A stretch of DNA of 64,000 nucleotides from Galeopsis tetrahit (taxonomy: Eukaryota > Streptophyta > Magnoliopsida > Lamiales > Lamiaceae). Below, piece by piece: positions 1-9,667 of this stretch (the first letter of the stretch is position 1; each line of letters opens with the position of its first letter). The DNA lies in contig OY776128.1 in assembly GCA_963675135.1 (NCBI GenBank), positions 70,066,670-70,130,669 of the forward strand. Direction: 5' to 3'. A program made the position numbers and the translations under genes. The notes under the pieces were generated by a model. It did no database searches. It was not told where the DNA came from and was given only the letters and a program-made list of their open reading frames with translations.

Positions 1-656
1 TTAGATAATTTATACATATAACTAGCTAGGAAAATTTTCGTAGGTAAATAAATAAACAAATCACCTACAATTATTTTGGTAGGAAAATGCTATTTTGCCT
101 ACGAATTATTTTGTAGGTAAATCAATATTTTCTAAGTTCATAGTTAATTTTGTAGGTAATACAATTAGATAATTTATACATATAAATAGCTAGAAAAAAT
201 TTCGTAGGTAAATAAATAAACAAATCACCTACAATCATTTTGGTAGGGAAATGTTATTTTGCCTACGGATTATTTTGTGGGTAAATCATTATTTTTGAAG
301 TTCCTAGCTAATTTTGTAGGTAATACAATTAGATAATTTATGCATATAAATAGCTAGGAAAATTTTCGTAGGCAAATAAATAAACAAATCACCTACAACC
401 ATTTTGGTAGGTAAATGCTATTTTGCCTACGGATTATTTTGTAGGTAAATCAATATTTTTTAAGTTCCTAGCTAATTTTGTAGGTAATACAATTAAATAA
501 TTTATACATATAAATAGCTAGGAAAGTTTTCGTTGGTAAATAAAAAAAAAACCACCTACAACCGTTTCGGTAGGAAAATGCAATTTTACCTACGAATTAT
601 TTAGTAGGTAAATCACCATCAGATTTTTCCTTGGTAATTTCGTGGGTGAAAATGTG
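1..656. repeat. 164-bp tandem repeat inside the CACTA subterminal region
   Basis: Four consecutive units begin at 1, 165, 329 and 493 with TTAGATAATTTATACATATA or a close variant, giving an exact 164-bp period. Each unit holds several CCTACAA / TTGTAGG pairs. The fourth unit is more diverged and runs out near 656. The repeats amplify the putative transposase-binding motifs. Confidence 0.8.
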
Positions 657-756
657 TAAAATAATTTATAAAGATCCGTAGGCAATTCTCAATATTTAAA
701 GACGAAATTATTTTCGTTGGGAAATTCTGTAGGCAATTCAACAATTTCTTGTAGTG
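1..756. mobile_element. Right end of a CACTA (En/Spm) DNA transposon
   Basis: The element ends at 756 with TTTCTTGTAGTG, the reverse complement of the CACTACAAGAAA terminus typical of plant CACTA elements. Inward of it is a subterminal field dense in CCTAC and GTAGG motifs in both orientations, the usual arrangement of transposase-binding sites in this superfamily. The adjoining bases TCC (757-759) could be one copy of the 3-bp target duplication, but the other end lies left of the window and cannot be compared. No coding sequence is present in this part. Confidence 0.75.
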
Positions 757-1145
757 TCCCCACCTCACGGCCGCCGCCCACGCATCCTCCCTTTCATTTT
801 TTTTGCACACAGCGCGGCCACCCCATCGCCGCCTCATCCCCCTCCTTCCTCGTTTCTTCAATAGGTACATATAGGTTTTTTTCTTTTTTTTTTGGACAAG
901 AAATTGTCAACCATAAACATTATGGTCGATAAATTATTGTCGACCAAAATGTTTATGGTCGATCATTTCTTGTTGAAAATTATGATTATTTAAAAAAAAA
1001 AAATTCGCTAAAATGTTTTCTACAAGGGTGTTTTTTATCGACAAATTAAAAAATGTATATATATATTTTTTTATATTTCTAATTTTTTTTTGGATGGAGG
1101 TGGAGCGACTGTCGGGGAAGTGCATCTAACATTGACATATAACCC
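757..1145. mobile_element. Truncated Mutator-like remnant abutting the CACTA end
   Basis: This stretch has the same order of parts as the complete elements at 1334-2311 and 34095-35446: a GC-rich block (757-860), a splice-donor-like sequence, GTCGACC/GGTCGAC inverted repeats (897-970), then a terminus-like sequence with GGGGAAGTGCATCT ending ATAACCC at 1145. The terminal part resembles the terminus of the 34095 element. The other end is missing where the CACTA element begins. It is an inferred remnant; no target duplication can be checked. Confidence 0.4.
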
Positions 1146-1333
1146 ATGCTATATTGAAAGCCTGAACAAAATCTGGGACCAAACAGTAGCCCAAATAAAC
1201 TCAGAATAGGGCAAGCCCAATGAAAGAAAATGAACCCAAAGAAGCAAGCAAAAGCCCTTGTATTGTATCCGAAACTGAAAGTTAACGTTTGGAAAAGGAC
1301 AATACACCTCTCATGTACAATCAAATAAATAAA

Positions 1334-2311
1334 GGGATGGGGTATATACCCCTCCCTCCAGCTTTGTTTAATACACTCCACCTCCACTTTTATTAATTAA
1401 ATATTCATATAAAATATCTATTTTACCATTTTAATAAAATACAAAATGATATATACACTCTCCATCAATTAAACTAAGTCTAACTTTAATTATAACCCTA
1501 ACCCTAATTTATTTGAGAGGTATTAGCCGCCCAACCTCCGGCATCCACCGCCACCGCAAATAAAAATTTAGAAGTTAAAAAACACAACTTAGAAATTAAA
1601 AAAAAAAACTTATTTTCGACAAACTAGAGTCGATTAAAATTTCTCCCGTCGACACTGATTTGTCGACCAAAAACACTTTGGTCAATAAGATATTTTCGAT
1701 CGACAATATTGAGTCGATCAAAAACACTCCCGTCAACAATATTTTGTCATTGGGAGTGGTTTTGGTCGACTCCATTTTGTCGAAAAAAAAAAAAAAAAAA
1801 AAAAACAGAGGAGACGGGACGGGAGAAACTCAACAGAAAAGAAAAAAAGAGACTTACCTGGGGCGGATGAGCGGCGGAGGCTGGACGAAGGGGAGGACGA
1901 GCGACGCTTCTTGGGGGGCGGGGCGAAGGGCGGCGGCGGCGTCTTGGGCAATAGAGAAAAAAGAAAAAAAAAAAGCTTACCTGCTGCGTCTTCGTGCGCC
2001 GGCGACGGTGGACGAATGGCGGCGAAGGTGGACGGATGGCGGCAGCGACGGTGGGCGGATGTGCGGCGGCGACGGTGGCGGATGAAGAAGGGAGGAGAAG
2101 AATGAGTGTGGGGAGAAATTAAAGGGAAAAAATTAGGGTTTAGAAAAAAATAGGGCTTTAGTGGGGGAGTGTATTTATCTTAAAAAAAATTTAATGAAGA
2201 GGGTATAAAAGGTAATTTAGGAGGAGTGCGTGTATCTTTTTTGTATAAAGGGGGAGTGTGCGAATCGAGGGAGTGTATTAAACAAAGCTGGAGGGGTATA
2301 TACCCCATCCC
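1334..2311. mobile_element. Mutator-like element with gene-like 5' end (Pack-MULE-like)
   Basis: Terminal inverted repeats of about 42 bp start GGGATGGGGTATATACCCC at both ends; each includes the 14-bp palindrome GGGGTATATACCCC. The element is flanked by a perfect 9-bp duplication ATAAATAAA (1325-1333 and 2312-2320), the size expected for Mutator. On the minus strand the interior reads like the start of a plant gene: an AAACCCTAA telo-box near 2140, a GC-rich block (1850-2090), and two donors CAG|GTAAGC and CAG|GTAAGT, followed by an AT-rich stretch with GTCGAC repeats. No transposase is present, so it is non-autonomous. Confidence 0.75.
1615..1785. repeat. GTCGA-rich inverted repeat cluster
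   Basis: Several GTCGACC, GTCGATC and GGTCGAC motifs spaced by 15-25 bp, with intervening AAAACACT/CTCCCGTC segments, form a set of short imperfect inverted repeats. The same motif family occurs at 897-970 and 34370-34650, always inside Mutator-like sequences and beside the GC-rich block. Confidence 0.6.
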
Positions 2312-2320
2312 ATAAATAAA

Positions 2321-2585
2321 ATAATTTTCTGAGCATTAATATTTAATAGTCACACCCTTTTGGGTGCTCATCGTAATTTGAACGGAAAAACATTTCCGGC
2401 GAACAATCTGCCAATATTCTGAATTTGAAAACGCCTCCTTTGGCTGAAAATACCAAGACTTGATATCAAATACATTTGCTGTTTAATTATTACTCCCCCA
2501 CAATCCATTTTTATAATTTTCACTCTCCTTTTTTTTTATCCATTTTATAATTCTCATTTTTTTAAAAAAGGAAATACTCTTCCCA
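2321..2585. other. Intergenic spacer
   Basis: AT-rich sequence between two Mutator-like elements. I see no gene, repeat unit or structured element in it. Confidence 0.5.
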
Positions 2586-2594
2586 CACAATAAT

Positions 2595-3689
2595 GGGTGG
2601 GACTATTAACACCCCATAAAATGTTATACACACCCCACTAAAATTTAAAAATCTATTTTTATTACTAAACATACCCCAATTCTTTCCTATTTGCCCTTTA
2701 ACACTTAAAACAAAATACAAATTAAATAAAAATAAACATAACATTATTAAAATTAACTAAATCTTACAAATATATAAATTTTACAAAAAAAAATATCATC
2801 CAGAAAAAAATAATATCAAAAAACATATTCTATAAAAAAAATTAAATAAAAGATGAAAAATATTTTAAAAAATCAAATAAATATTAAAAAAAATATTTGA
2901 ATGAAAAAAATCATTTAAAAAATTAAAAATGTTATGAAAATCGACTAAAATTTCAAAATAGTTAAATTAACTTTTTAATTAAATCTGAACAAAATTAAAT
3001 AAATTAAATAAAATTTAAAAATAACTAAATTAAAAACATCAATTTAAGAATTCAAAATTTTGATAAACTAAATAAATAAGAGAAAGAAAAATCAATTCAA
3101 TCTTAAAAAAAATACTAAATTAAAAAAGTCAAATATAAAATAAAAATCTTCAAATATAAATTAAACCTACAAAAAAAAAATTAAAATATTAAAAACTCAA
3201 CTAAATCTTCAAAACTTATTTAATTAATTAATTTTTGAAGATTTATATGATTTTTTAAATAATTTTTTTGAGTTATTTATCTTTTTATATTAGTTTAATT
3301 TTTTTATTGTTTTTTTAATTTAAATATTTTTTACCGTTTATCAAATTTATTAAATATTTTTACGGTTTTATTTATCTTTAATTGATTTTTAATTTTTTTA
3401 TTTGATTATTTTTATTTATTTATTTTTTAATATTTTCAGATTTTATTAAATCTTCTCAGTTTTTATTAAAAAAAAATTAATTGATTTTTTATTTTAAATA
3501 TTTTGTTGACTTTTTCAAAATATTTTCAAATTTTAATTATATTTTTTCAGATTATTTTTTTAATTATTTTTCTAATTATTTTTCTCTTTATTTTTATAAG
3601 GATTACTTAGTCATTTTATTCATATCTATTTTTGTCTTTAAAATAATGGGGTATGTATAACATTATATGGGGTGTTAATAGTCCCACCC
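2595..3689. mobile_element. Foldback Mutator-like element, AT-rich
   Basis: Terminal inverted repeats begin GGGTGGGACTATTAACACCC at both ends, and a perfect 9-bp duplication CACAATAAT flanks the element (2586-2594 and 3690-3698). The interior has no coding potential. Its left half is A-rich and its right half T-rich, and the two halves meet in a palindrome near 3200-3245 (AAATCTTCAAAA versus TTTTGAAGATTT), so the whole element can fold back on itself as a long imperfect hairpin. Confidence 0.75.
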
Positions 3690-3698
3690 CACAATAAT

Positions 3699-4276
3699 TT
3701 ATCCCCACTCTCAAATATTTACTTTTTTACATAAACAATCTGTTTATAAAAAAATACATATCCAATTCAAATGAGAAATATAAAAATTGAGGGGAGTAAT
3801 AAATAACAAACAGACACTCATGAAGTGATGATAGAGTGGTAGTTGAGGAGTTGTCATTGCAATTGCAACACACTTGAGTTCAAAGAACAGTGGAAATATA
3901 TTATCACTACTATGTAAATTATCTGAAACAGATGTGTTTCAATTTTGTGTATATTATGGTTGGAACTTGGAAGAATTCACAATGCATAATCGATAGGTTG
4001 ATTAATTGGATAATGTTATGTGGTGTCTTTTTCTTGTCAGCTGCTCTGTCTCTTTCTTTCTTTAACAACATAAATCACCTTCTAGTGTAACCTCATAATC
4101 CAAAGTTGTGGTTGCAAAAATTCAAAGAGCAATCGTTTATAGCTAATACTTTTTTTTAGTGTGATCGATACGAACTATTATTCTTTTAAAATTAGAAATG
4201 ATAATTCTTATACATGACAATGATATTTGAAAAAAAAAATTACATGAATTCGAATTCATAAATATTTTGTGTTGTA

Positions 4277-4277
<1 letters not shown>
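3699..4277. other. Spacer containing a relic of phospholipase C intergenic sequence
   Basis: Bases about 3890-4045 resemble 50770-50900, the spacer downstream of the first phospholipase C gene: both share GATGTGTTT.AATTT, ATTATGGTTG, a CACAA.GCAT segment and GGTTGATT.GGA in the same order. No coding sequence is seen. This suggests that the sequence once lay downstream of another phospholipase C copy to the left. Confidence 0.45.

Positions 4278-4279
<2 letters not shown>

Positions 4280-4330
<51 letters not shown>
4280..4330. repeat. (TA)n microsatellite
   Basis: About 25 uninterrupted TA repeats. It separates two similar copies of a GATAATTC...ACAATGATA..TTGG segment (about 4190-4235 and 4360-5062), the second of which was interrupted by the nested transposons. 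Confidence 0.9.
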
Positions 4331-4333
<3 letters not shown>

Positions 4334-4501
4334 GAACTATTACTATATTAAATCAGGAATGATAATTCATATACTCCCTCCGTTTCGGTGAATGCTACTC
4401 AACTTTTTTTTTCATTATATTCTTCTCTCTCAATCACATCACCTCTAATATATCTACTTATTATATTAGTATTTCTTAATCTTCGTGCACAGAGCTCATG
4501 G

Positions 4502-5007
4502 CAGTGACGGAGCCAGAAATTTTAGATTGGGGGGCCCGATTTATATTACTATAAAGACAAAATAATATTATATTTAATTCATTATAAATTTTGATTGTTT
4601 CGACTCATAATAGGTGAAATGGTGTTAAAATTATTAGACAAATGTATAATTTAAAATATATTCCCTCCATCCCGTAATGACTTGAATACGTTGATAAGTT
4701 CACTTTTTAAGAAATGTGAATTTAGTAAGGTGTGGGGTCAAATAAATGAGAAATATTTTTGGTGATTTAGTGAGGTATAAAAGAAATTTAATGAGGTGTT
4801 AAAAAAAATTAGTGAGATGTAGGGAAGAATGTAGATTATTAATTTTGTAGATTATTTACATATTATGAGTGTACAAATAATTTTGAAACGTCTCAAATAA
4901 AAATAAAAAAAGTATACAAATAATTATAAAACGGAAGAAATATACATAATAAAAAAAATGGTGGGGGGCCCACTGCCCCCGCTGGGCCCTATATGGCTCC
5001 GTCCTTG
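4502..5007. mobile_element. hAT-type MITE with CAGTGACGGAGCC ends
   Basis: Left end CAGTGACGGAGCC and right end GGCTCCGTCCTTG are inverted repeats, and a perfect 8-bp duplication GCTCATGG (4494-4501 and 5008-5015) flanks the element, as expected for hAT. GGGGGGCCC blocks lie just inside both ends. A second member of the family sits at 14366-15007. It carries no transposase. Confidence 0.8.
4661..4939. mobile_element. Stowaway-like MITE, innermost level of the nest
   Basis: It starts TTCCCTCCATCCCG after TA and ends CGGAAGAAA before TA. The hAT sibling at 14366-15007 lacks this block at the corresponding place, which supports an independent insertion. Confidence 0.6.
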
Positions 5008-5092
5008 GCTCATGGGTAGCTTTTTCCGGGGATGAGGGAGTATATAACAATGATACTTGGAAAAAAAAAAGGCAAATTGAAATCCATAGGGG

Positions 5093-6165
5093 CATGTTTG
5101 TTTTGGGATTATGTAGGATGTGGGAGATGGGGATGGGGAAATCCTGGATGGTGAAATTCTGATGAATAGTGATTGTGTGTGTTTGTTTTGGGATGTTGAG
5201 TAGGATATGATGTAACTTTATGTCAAATCAATTATGTAAAAATGAGTGATGTTATATTATTATATTAATTGTTTGTGAAGTATAGTAATAATCGAATGAT
5301 TTGAGTAATTATTAGATGATTAAATTATTATAAAATGAATTAAAATTATAGTGCAAATAAAACAATATAAATAAATTTACATTAAACATATAATTAATTT
5401 TCGACTTATATGTGAATTTAGAATTTTTTTTTTCTGCAAGTTCATGCTAAAAAAGTATATATACAAAAGTGTGTAATTGGGTCATAAAAGTGTGAATTAT
5501 ACAACTCAATAACCTTATTCATCCAATCATAAGTAGGGGTGTAAATGAGTCGAGCCAACTCGCAAGCTACTCGTGCTCGACTCGGAAAAAGATCGAAATT
5601 GACTCGAAGTTAATCGAGTCTAGTCGAGTTTCGAGCTACTCGAGTAGCTACCGAGTTTGAGTTGGAGCTCATAAATACTCGGCTCGAAAGGCTCGCGAGC
5701 CTAATCGAGTTTGAACAATATTTACTATTTTTTCCATTAATATATAATTTATATTTATATACAGATAATCGAGCCCAAGCCGTGCTCGAGTTTATTTTAA
5801 AAATATTTTTTTTATTATTAATTAATTTTGAATATTATATAGGTACTGAGTCGAGTCGAGCCGAGCTCGAGTTTATCGAGTCGAGCTCAATCATGAAATT
5901 TTAAGCTCGGTGGAGTCGAGTTTAAAATTTATTCGATTGAGTGCGAGTTTGAAATTTATTATGAGCTAAGAGAAAAATAGAAAATGATGTTAGGTGTGAT
6001 TTTCAAGAAAGTAATATATTGATAAGATGGATTAGTATGATATATAAATATTTTTAGGGGTGGATGTGGTTGGATGGTGAAATCCGGATGTTAAATCCCG
6101 AACTAGAACAAGACGTGGGACGTTACGTCCCACGTCTGGACGGGTGAGTCCCAAAACAAGTTCCT
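5093..6165. mobile_element. Possible PIF/Harbinger-like non-autonomous element
   Basis: The left side reads GGGCATGTTTGTTTTGGGAT, a pattern seen at Harbinger termini, and the right side contains the inverted counterpart ATCCCGAACTAGAACAAG near 6094-6112 and a second one, GTCCCAAAACAAG, near 6149-6161. No clear 3-bp target duplication could be fixed, so class and limits are uncertain. The interior is non-coding and holds the GAGTCGAG field listed separately. Confidence 0.3.
5533..5950. repeat. GTCGAG/CTCGAG-rich repeat field
   Basis: Starts with AGGGGTGTAAATGAGTCGAG, a sequence type found at the end of some plant DNA transposons, and continues with more than fifteen GTCGAG, CTCGAG or GAGCTCGA motifs in both orientations. 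It is non-coding. I cannot find a matching opposite terminus. Confidence 0.45.
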
Positions 6166-6403
6166 TTTTTAACCTTCTGTCAAGGATTATTTTATTAATT
6201 TGTAAGTTAATAAAATTTAATAAAAACATTGGTTTAATAAAGGCCTCGATCAGTTTCAACTTTCATTGAATAAAATGTAAAAAAGATTGTTAATACAGTA
6301 TAAACCTTCTAAAAAAATTGATACTTAAGAGACTTTTTCAAAATTAAAATAATATTTTAAAGGCTTTTTGAAATAAAAGTGGATAGTTTTAAGAATTTAT
6401 TAC

Positions 6404-6498
6404 TGCATGGGTATCCCTTTTTCCCCTCCCCATGACTCGAACCCAGGACATGTGTCTAGGTAGTGGTGCTCTAACCACTTGAGCTATCCCACTTTGAC
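6404..6498 (-). mobile_element. tRNA-derived SINE, copy 1
   Basis: Read on the minus strand it opens with an A-box-like GGGATAGCTCAAGTGG and a B-box GGGTTCGAGTC, the internal RNA polymerase III promoter of a tRNA-derived SINE, followed by a GGGGAGGGGAAAAAGGGAT tail region. It lies only about 20 bp from copy 2 in the same orientation. Confidence 0.75.
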
Positions 6499-6520
6499 AA
6501 AAAATTATGTTGTTTACAAA

Positions 6521-6616
6521 TTAAATACCCATCCCTTTTCCCCTCCCCATGACTCGAACCCAGGATCTAAGGCCTAGGTAGTGGTGCTCTAACCACTTGA
6601 GCTATCCCACTTTGTC
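6521..6616 (-). mobile_element. tRNA-derived SINE, copy 2
   Basis: Same head (GACAAAGTGGGATAGCTC), B-box and GGGATGGGTATTTAA tail as the other copies. It is nearly identical to the copy at 8157-8255. Confidence 0.75.
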
Positions 6617-6739
6617 GTTAATAGATTGAATGGTGCTTGGTTGGTATTTAATTTGAAGACGAGGAATAAAAATTGAAATAAAATACGGTAGATGAAGCTA
6701 TAGATCCATTCCTCAAGTTTTTGTGAGGAATGAAAGTAA

Positions 6740-7312
6740 TTTCTTCAAATTCTTATTTTTAATTATCTTTAGACTTTCAAATTTCATCACGTCAAAGAAT
6801 ATATACGATCACACTTGCAGACACCCGTTGAACTGTGTAATTTCTTTCAATTCTAATATCACACACAATATTTTACAGACACAAAATGTTGAATTATATG
6901 AAAAAATATTGTTTTATTATTTTATAAATATAATGATATTACTTAATAATAAGTATTGTGGCGTTGCAAATTAGTGCACAAAAAATTACACATCTTGTGC
7001 ATACAAGAATTTGTTAATTTAATTTATTGCAAAGATTAGTATTAATTAGTTATTAAAATAAATCCAATCCTTGGTTGGGTACTTTTTAATTTTTTTTTTT
7101 TTTGTCTTATTTAATTTTTAAATGTGAGCATCATAGTAGGGATAAGAACATATTAAATTACCCTAGAGTGCTGCGTCGACCTCTTTAATAAATAAATTAA
7201 GCCCAACCTTAAAAAAAAAAAAAAACCTACTCAATTATTTATATTTATACAAATTTAGTTTGGACCCCTACAATTCTAAAAATAACTTTAAAGCCCAACA
7301 AATCGGCTCGTT

Positions 7313-7330
<18 letters not shown>
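6740..7330. repeat. Left flank of the peptide-gene array, duplicated at 42.2-42.9 kb
   Basis: Several consecutive segments recur in the same order at 42225-42925, among them ATCACACTTG, CAATATTTTACA, a block with GCAAAGATTAGTATTAATTA, GAGCATCATA and AATAAATTAAGCCCAACCTT. The two copies bracket the array. This copy lacks the SINE found in the other, so it represents the empty site. Confidence 0.7.

Positions 7331-7352
<22 letters not shown>
7311..7352. repeat. (TA)n microsatellite
   Basis: About 20 TA repeats just outside the array; a second run lies at 7522-7551. Confidence 0.9.
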
Positions 7353-7354
<2 letters not shown>

Positions 7355-8156
7355 CTTAAAATGTTAATTATAATGAACAAAATGATTAATATTTTGGTCG
7401 TGCATCTGATTTAATAGTTGAAGTGGAACACAATATTAGAATAAAATAAGTTGCGTTTTTGTAAACTAAAGTGTGTACTAACAATAGAAAGCAAGGGTCC
7501 TTCAATATATATCTAGCTAATGCTATATATATATATATATATATATATATCATCAAATGTAAATGCTGCATCGATACTCACCCCTTTGGATCCCTCACTT
7601 ATTTGGTTAATTGACAATATGACTAGTTTTGTTAAAGTCCCATTATTTCTAAATATGATGCTGATAATGTGACATTAGACCACGAGATTGATGAATTAAG
7701 TTGATTTAATGTTTTAGTTGCTCATTTATAATAATAATATTCGCGAATTTACATTTATTTTGGTCACATACGATTTTATCTCTTAACTTTGAATTACATA
7801 ATTGAGAAGACTCATTGGAATTAACTATTTGGGTTTGCCAACACACGCATATAATTCTAATTGAGTACTAACCGTACCGGTTCATCCATCCAAATACACA
7901 CGCATATCCATGTGCTTCCACTTTCATTTTTACAAATAACCCGAGTAAATGTTTTATGGAGTACAAATTAAGAAGAAAGGATCACAATTTAATAATAGGG
8001 TTTTGTTGGCTAAAAATGAAATTCACATAATATTAAGAGGATAATATGATCATTTACTCAGAATATTGAAGTTAAAAACATTTTATTGTCTCATACATTA
8101 ATCTCAAACACCAAATTACATTACTCTATTTATTTATTATTATTTTTTTTTATGGA

Positions 8157-8255
8157 AGTTAAATACCCATCCCTTTTTCCCCTCCCCATGACTCGAACCC
8201 AGGACCTAAGGCCTAGGTAGTGGTGCTCTAACCACTTGAGCTATCCCACTTTGTC
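8157..8255 (-). mobile_element. tRNA-derived SINE, copy 3, inserted in array unit 1
   Basis: Same A-box and B-box as the other copies. It is flanked by the duplication ACTCTATTTATT (8123-8134 and 8256-8267). The matching place in units 2, 3 and 4 (for example ATTACTCTACTTACTATC near 11341 and 40450) has no insert, so these are empty sites. Confidence 0.8.
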
Positions 8256-8474
8256 ACTCTATTTATTATCTAGTTCACTATCTAACTAGGTTTTGTAATC
8301 TTACATTTAAATAAACAATATATGATACCAAACATGTCATTTAGTTACAATACGGTTGGGGCTGTCAAAATGCTGTAATTTGAACAATCGGACTTAGGTC
8401 GGGCTAACCAATGTATGTATGATGTGTTGTTGATTGACAATCCAATTTTAAATGCAATAATAATGAGTTTCTTC

Positions 8475-8811
8475 TTAATTTCTTTGACACAAAAAATGAG
8501 GGAATCCAAAACTCTTCTCGGTGAATGCAACCATGTCGCGTTCGTCGTTTTCCTCACCTCTCTGGTGGGAAGCTTCCTCAGTCCGAAGGCCTTGCAATTC
8601 CCTTAGTAGTGAAAGACTCTTCACCTAAAAGTAAAATTAAAAAAATAGTTAATAATTAAAGTATATTATTTATTATATGACATAATTTAAAAACTACCAA
8701 TTTATCCTCATTGTCTTGTGGGATATCATCATTATCAGGGTTAGCAACGGAGAAGCTAGGATAGGCAGTGATCAGGAGTATGGAGAAGGTGATAGCTAAG
8801 AGTATGGATCG
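8475..8811 (-). CDS. Putative small secreted peptide precursor, copy 1 (two exons)
   Basis: Exon 1 is 8698-8811 and exon 2 is 8475-8624. Exon 1 gives a hydrophobic signal-peptide-like run with the core LLAITFSILLIT, then an acidic stretch ANPDNDDIPQD. A canonical donor (TTG|GTAG) and acceptor (TTTTAG|GTG) define a 73-nt intron, and the frame continues for 49 residues to a stop, ending FGFPHFLCQRN. The spliced product would be about 87 residues without cysteine clusters. A TATTTAAA box lies just upstream. No ATG precedes the hydrophobic run in frame, so the start is unresolved. The family is not one I recognise. This copy and copy 6 keep both splice sites and the full frame. Confidence 0.45.
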
Positions 8812-8890
8812 AGAAGGTCAGGGATAGGGGTTTAAATAAGGGAGTGAAATTTGTATGTGTTATTTAAATGCAATAATAATGAGTTTCTTC

Positions 8891-9235
8891 TTAATTTCTT
8901 AGACCCAAAAAAATGGGGGAATCCAAAACTCTTCTCGATGAATGCAACCATGTCGCGTTCGTCGTTTTCCTCACCTCTCTGGTTGGAAGCTTCCTCAGCC
9001 CGAAGGCCTTACAATTCCCTTAGTAGGGAAATATTGTTCACCTAACAAATAAATAAAAATAATAATTAATAATTAAAGTATATTGTTTATTATATGACAT
9101 AATTCAAAAACTATCAATTCGTCCCCATTGTCTTTTGGGATATCATCATTATCAGGGTTAGCCATGGAGAAGCTAGGATAGAGAGTGATCAGGAGTATGG
9201 AGAAGGTGATAGCTAGGAGTATGGATCAAAAGCCA
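8891..9235 (-). pseudogene. Peptide precursor, copy 2, disrupted
   Basis: Exon 1 (about 9115-9235) keeps the hydrophobic core and MANPDNDDIPKD, but TGA replaces the CGA codon at its start and the donor is changed to GATAGT. Exon 2 (8891-9041) has a premature TAA after residue 10 and a one-base insertion. Confidence 0.45.
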
Positions 9236-9667
9236 GGATAGGGGGATTAAATAGGGGAGTGAACATTTTGTGCATATTTTATGCACGATCCGTACCTGCA
9301 CATTTCGTGAAAATTTTGTGTATGATATGTATATGCATGTTTCATGCACGATCCATATGTACACATTTCATACTAATTTTAAGAGTTTTTTTACCCATAT
9401 ATATTTTTTACACCTCCCTTTTTTTACATTCTAATACTAACCTTTTTTAGAGTTACTATTAGGTGCAAAATGGGTGGTAAAATACCATTTATACCCTATA
9501 TAAAAAGTAATTTTCCTCCCTCGCCTATCCCCATTATGCAAAAACTCATTTACTCTCAAAATGCTAGAAGAAGGGGTCCATATCGACGAGATTGATGAAT
9601 TAAGTTGATCTACATGTTGTAGTTGCTCACTTATATACGATTTTATCTCTTAACTCTGGGTTACAAT

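Larger units (their letters stand above)
4374..5040. mobile_element. Stowaway MITE, outer level of a triple nest
   Basis: Left terminus CTCCCTCCGTTTCGG and right terminus GGGGATGAGGGAG are inverted repeats flanked by TA (4372-4373 and 5041-5042), the target of Tc1/mariner-type Stowaway MITEs. Only about 160 bp belong to this MITE; the rest is a hAT MITE inserted in it. Confidence 0.75.

Noticed and set aside
1492..1510. Telomere repeat block
   Set aside because: Only two CCCTAA units occur, inside a Mutator-like element; better seen as a telo-box or chance.
6404..6616. tRNA genes
   Set aside because: A- and B-box are present, but no acceptor stem pairs and the sequence continues into a purine tail; four copies with target duplications fit a SINE instead.
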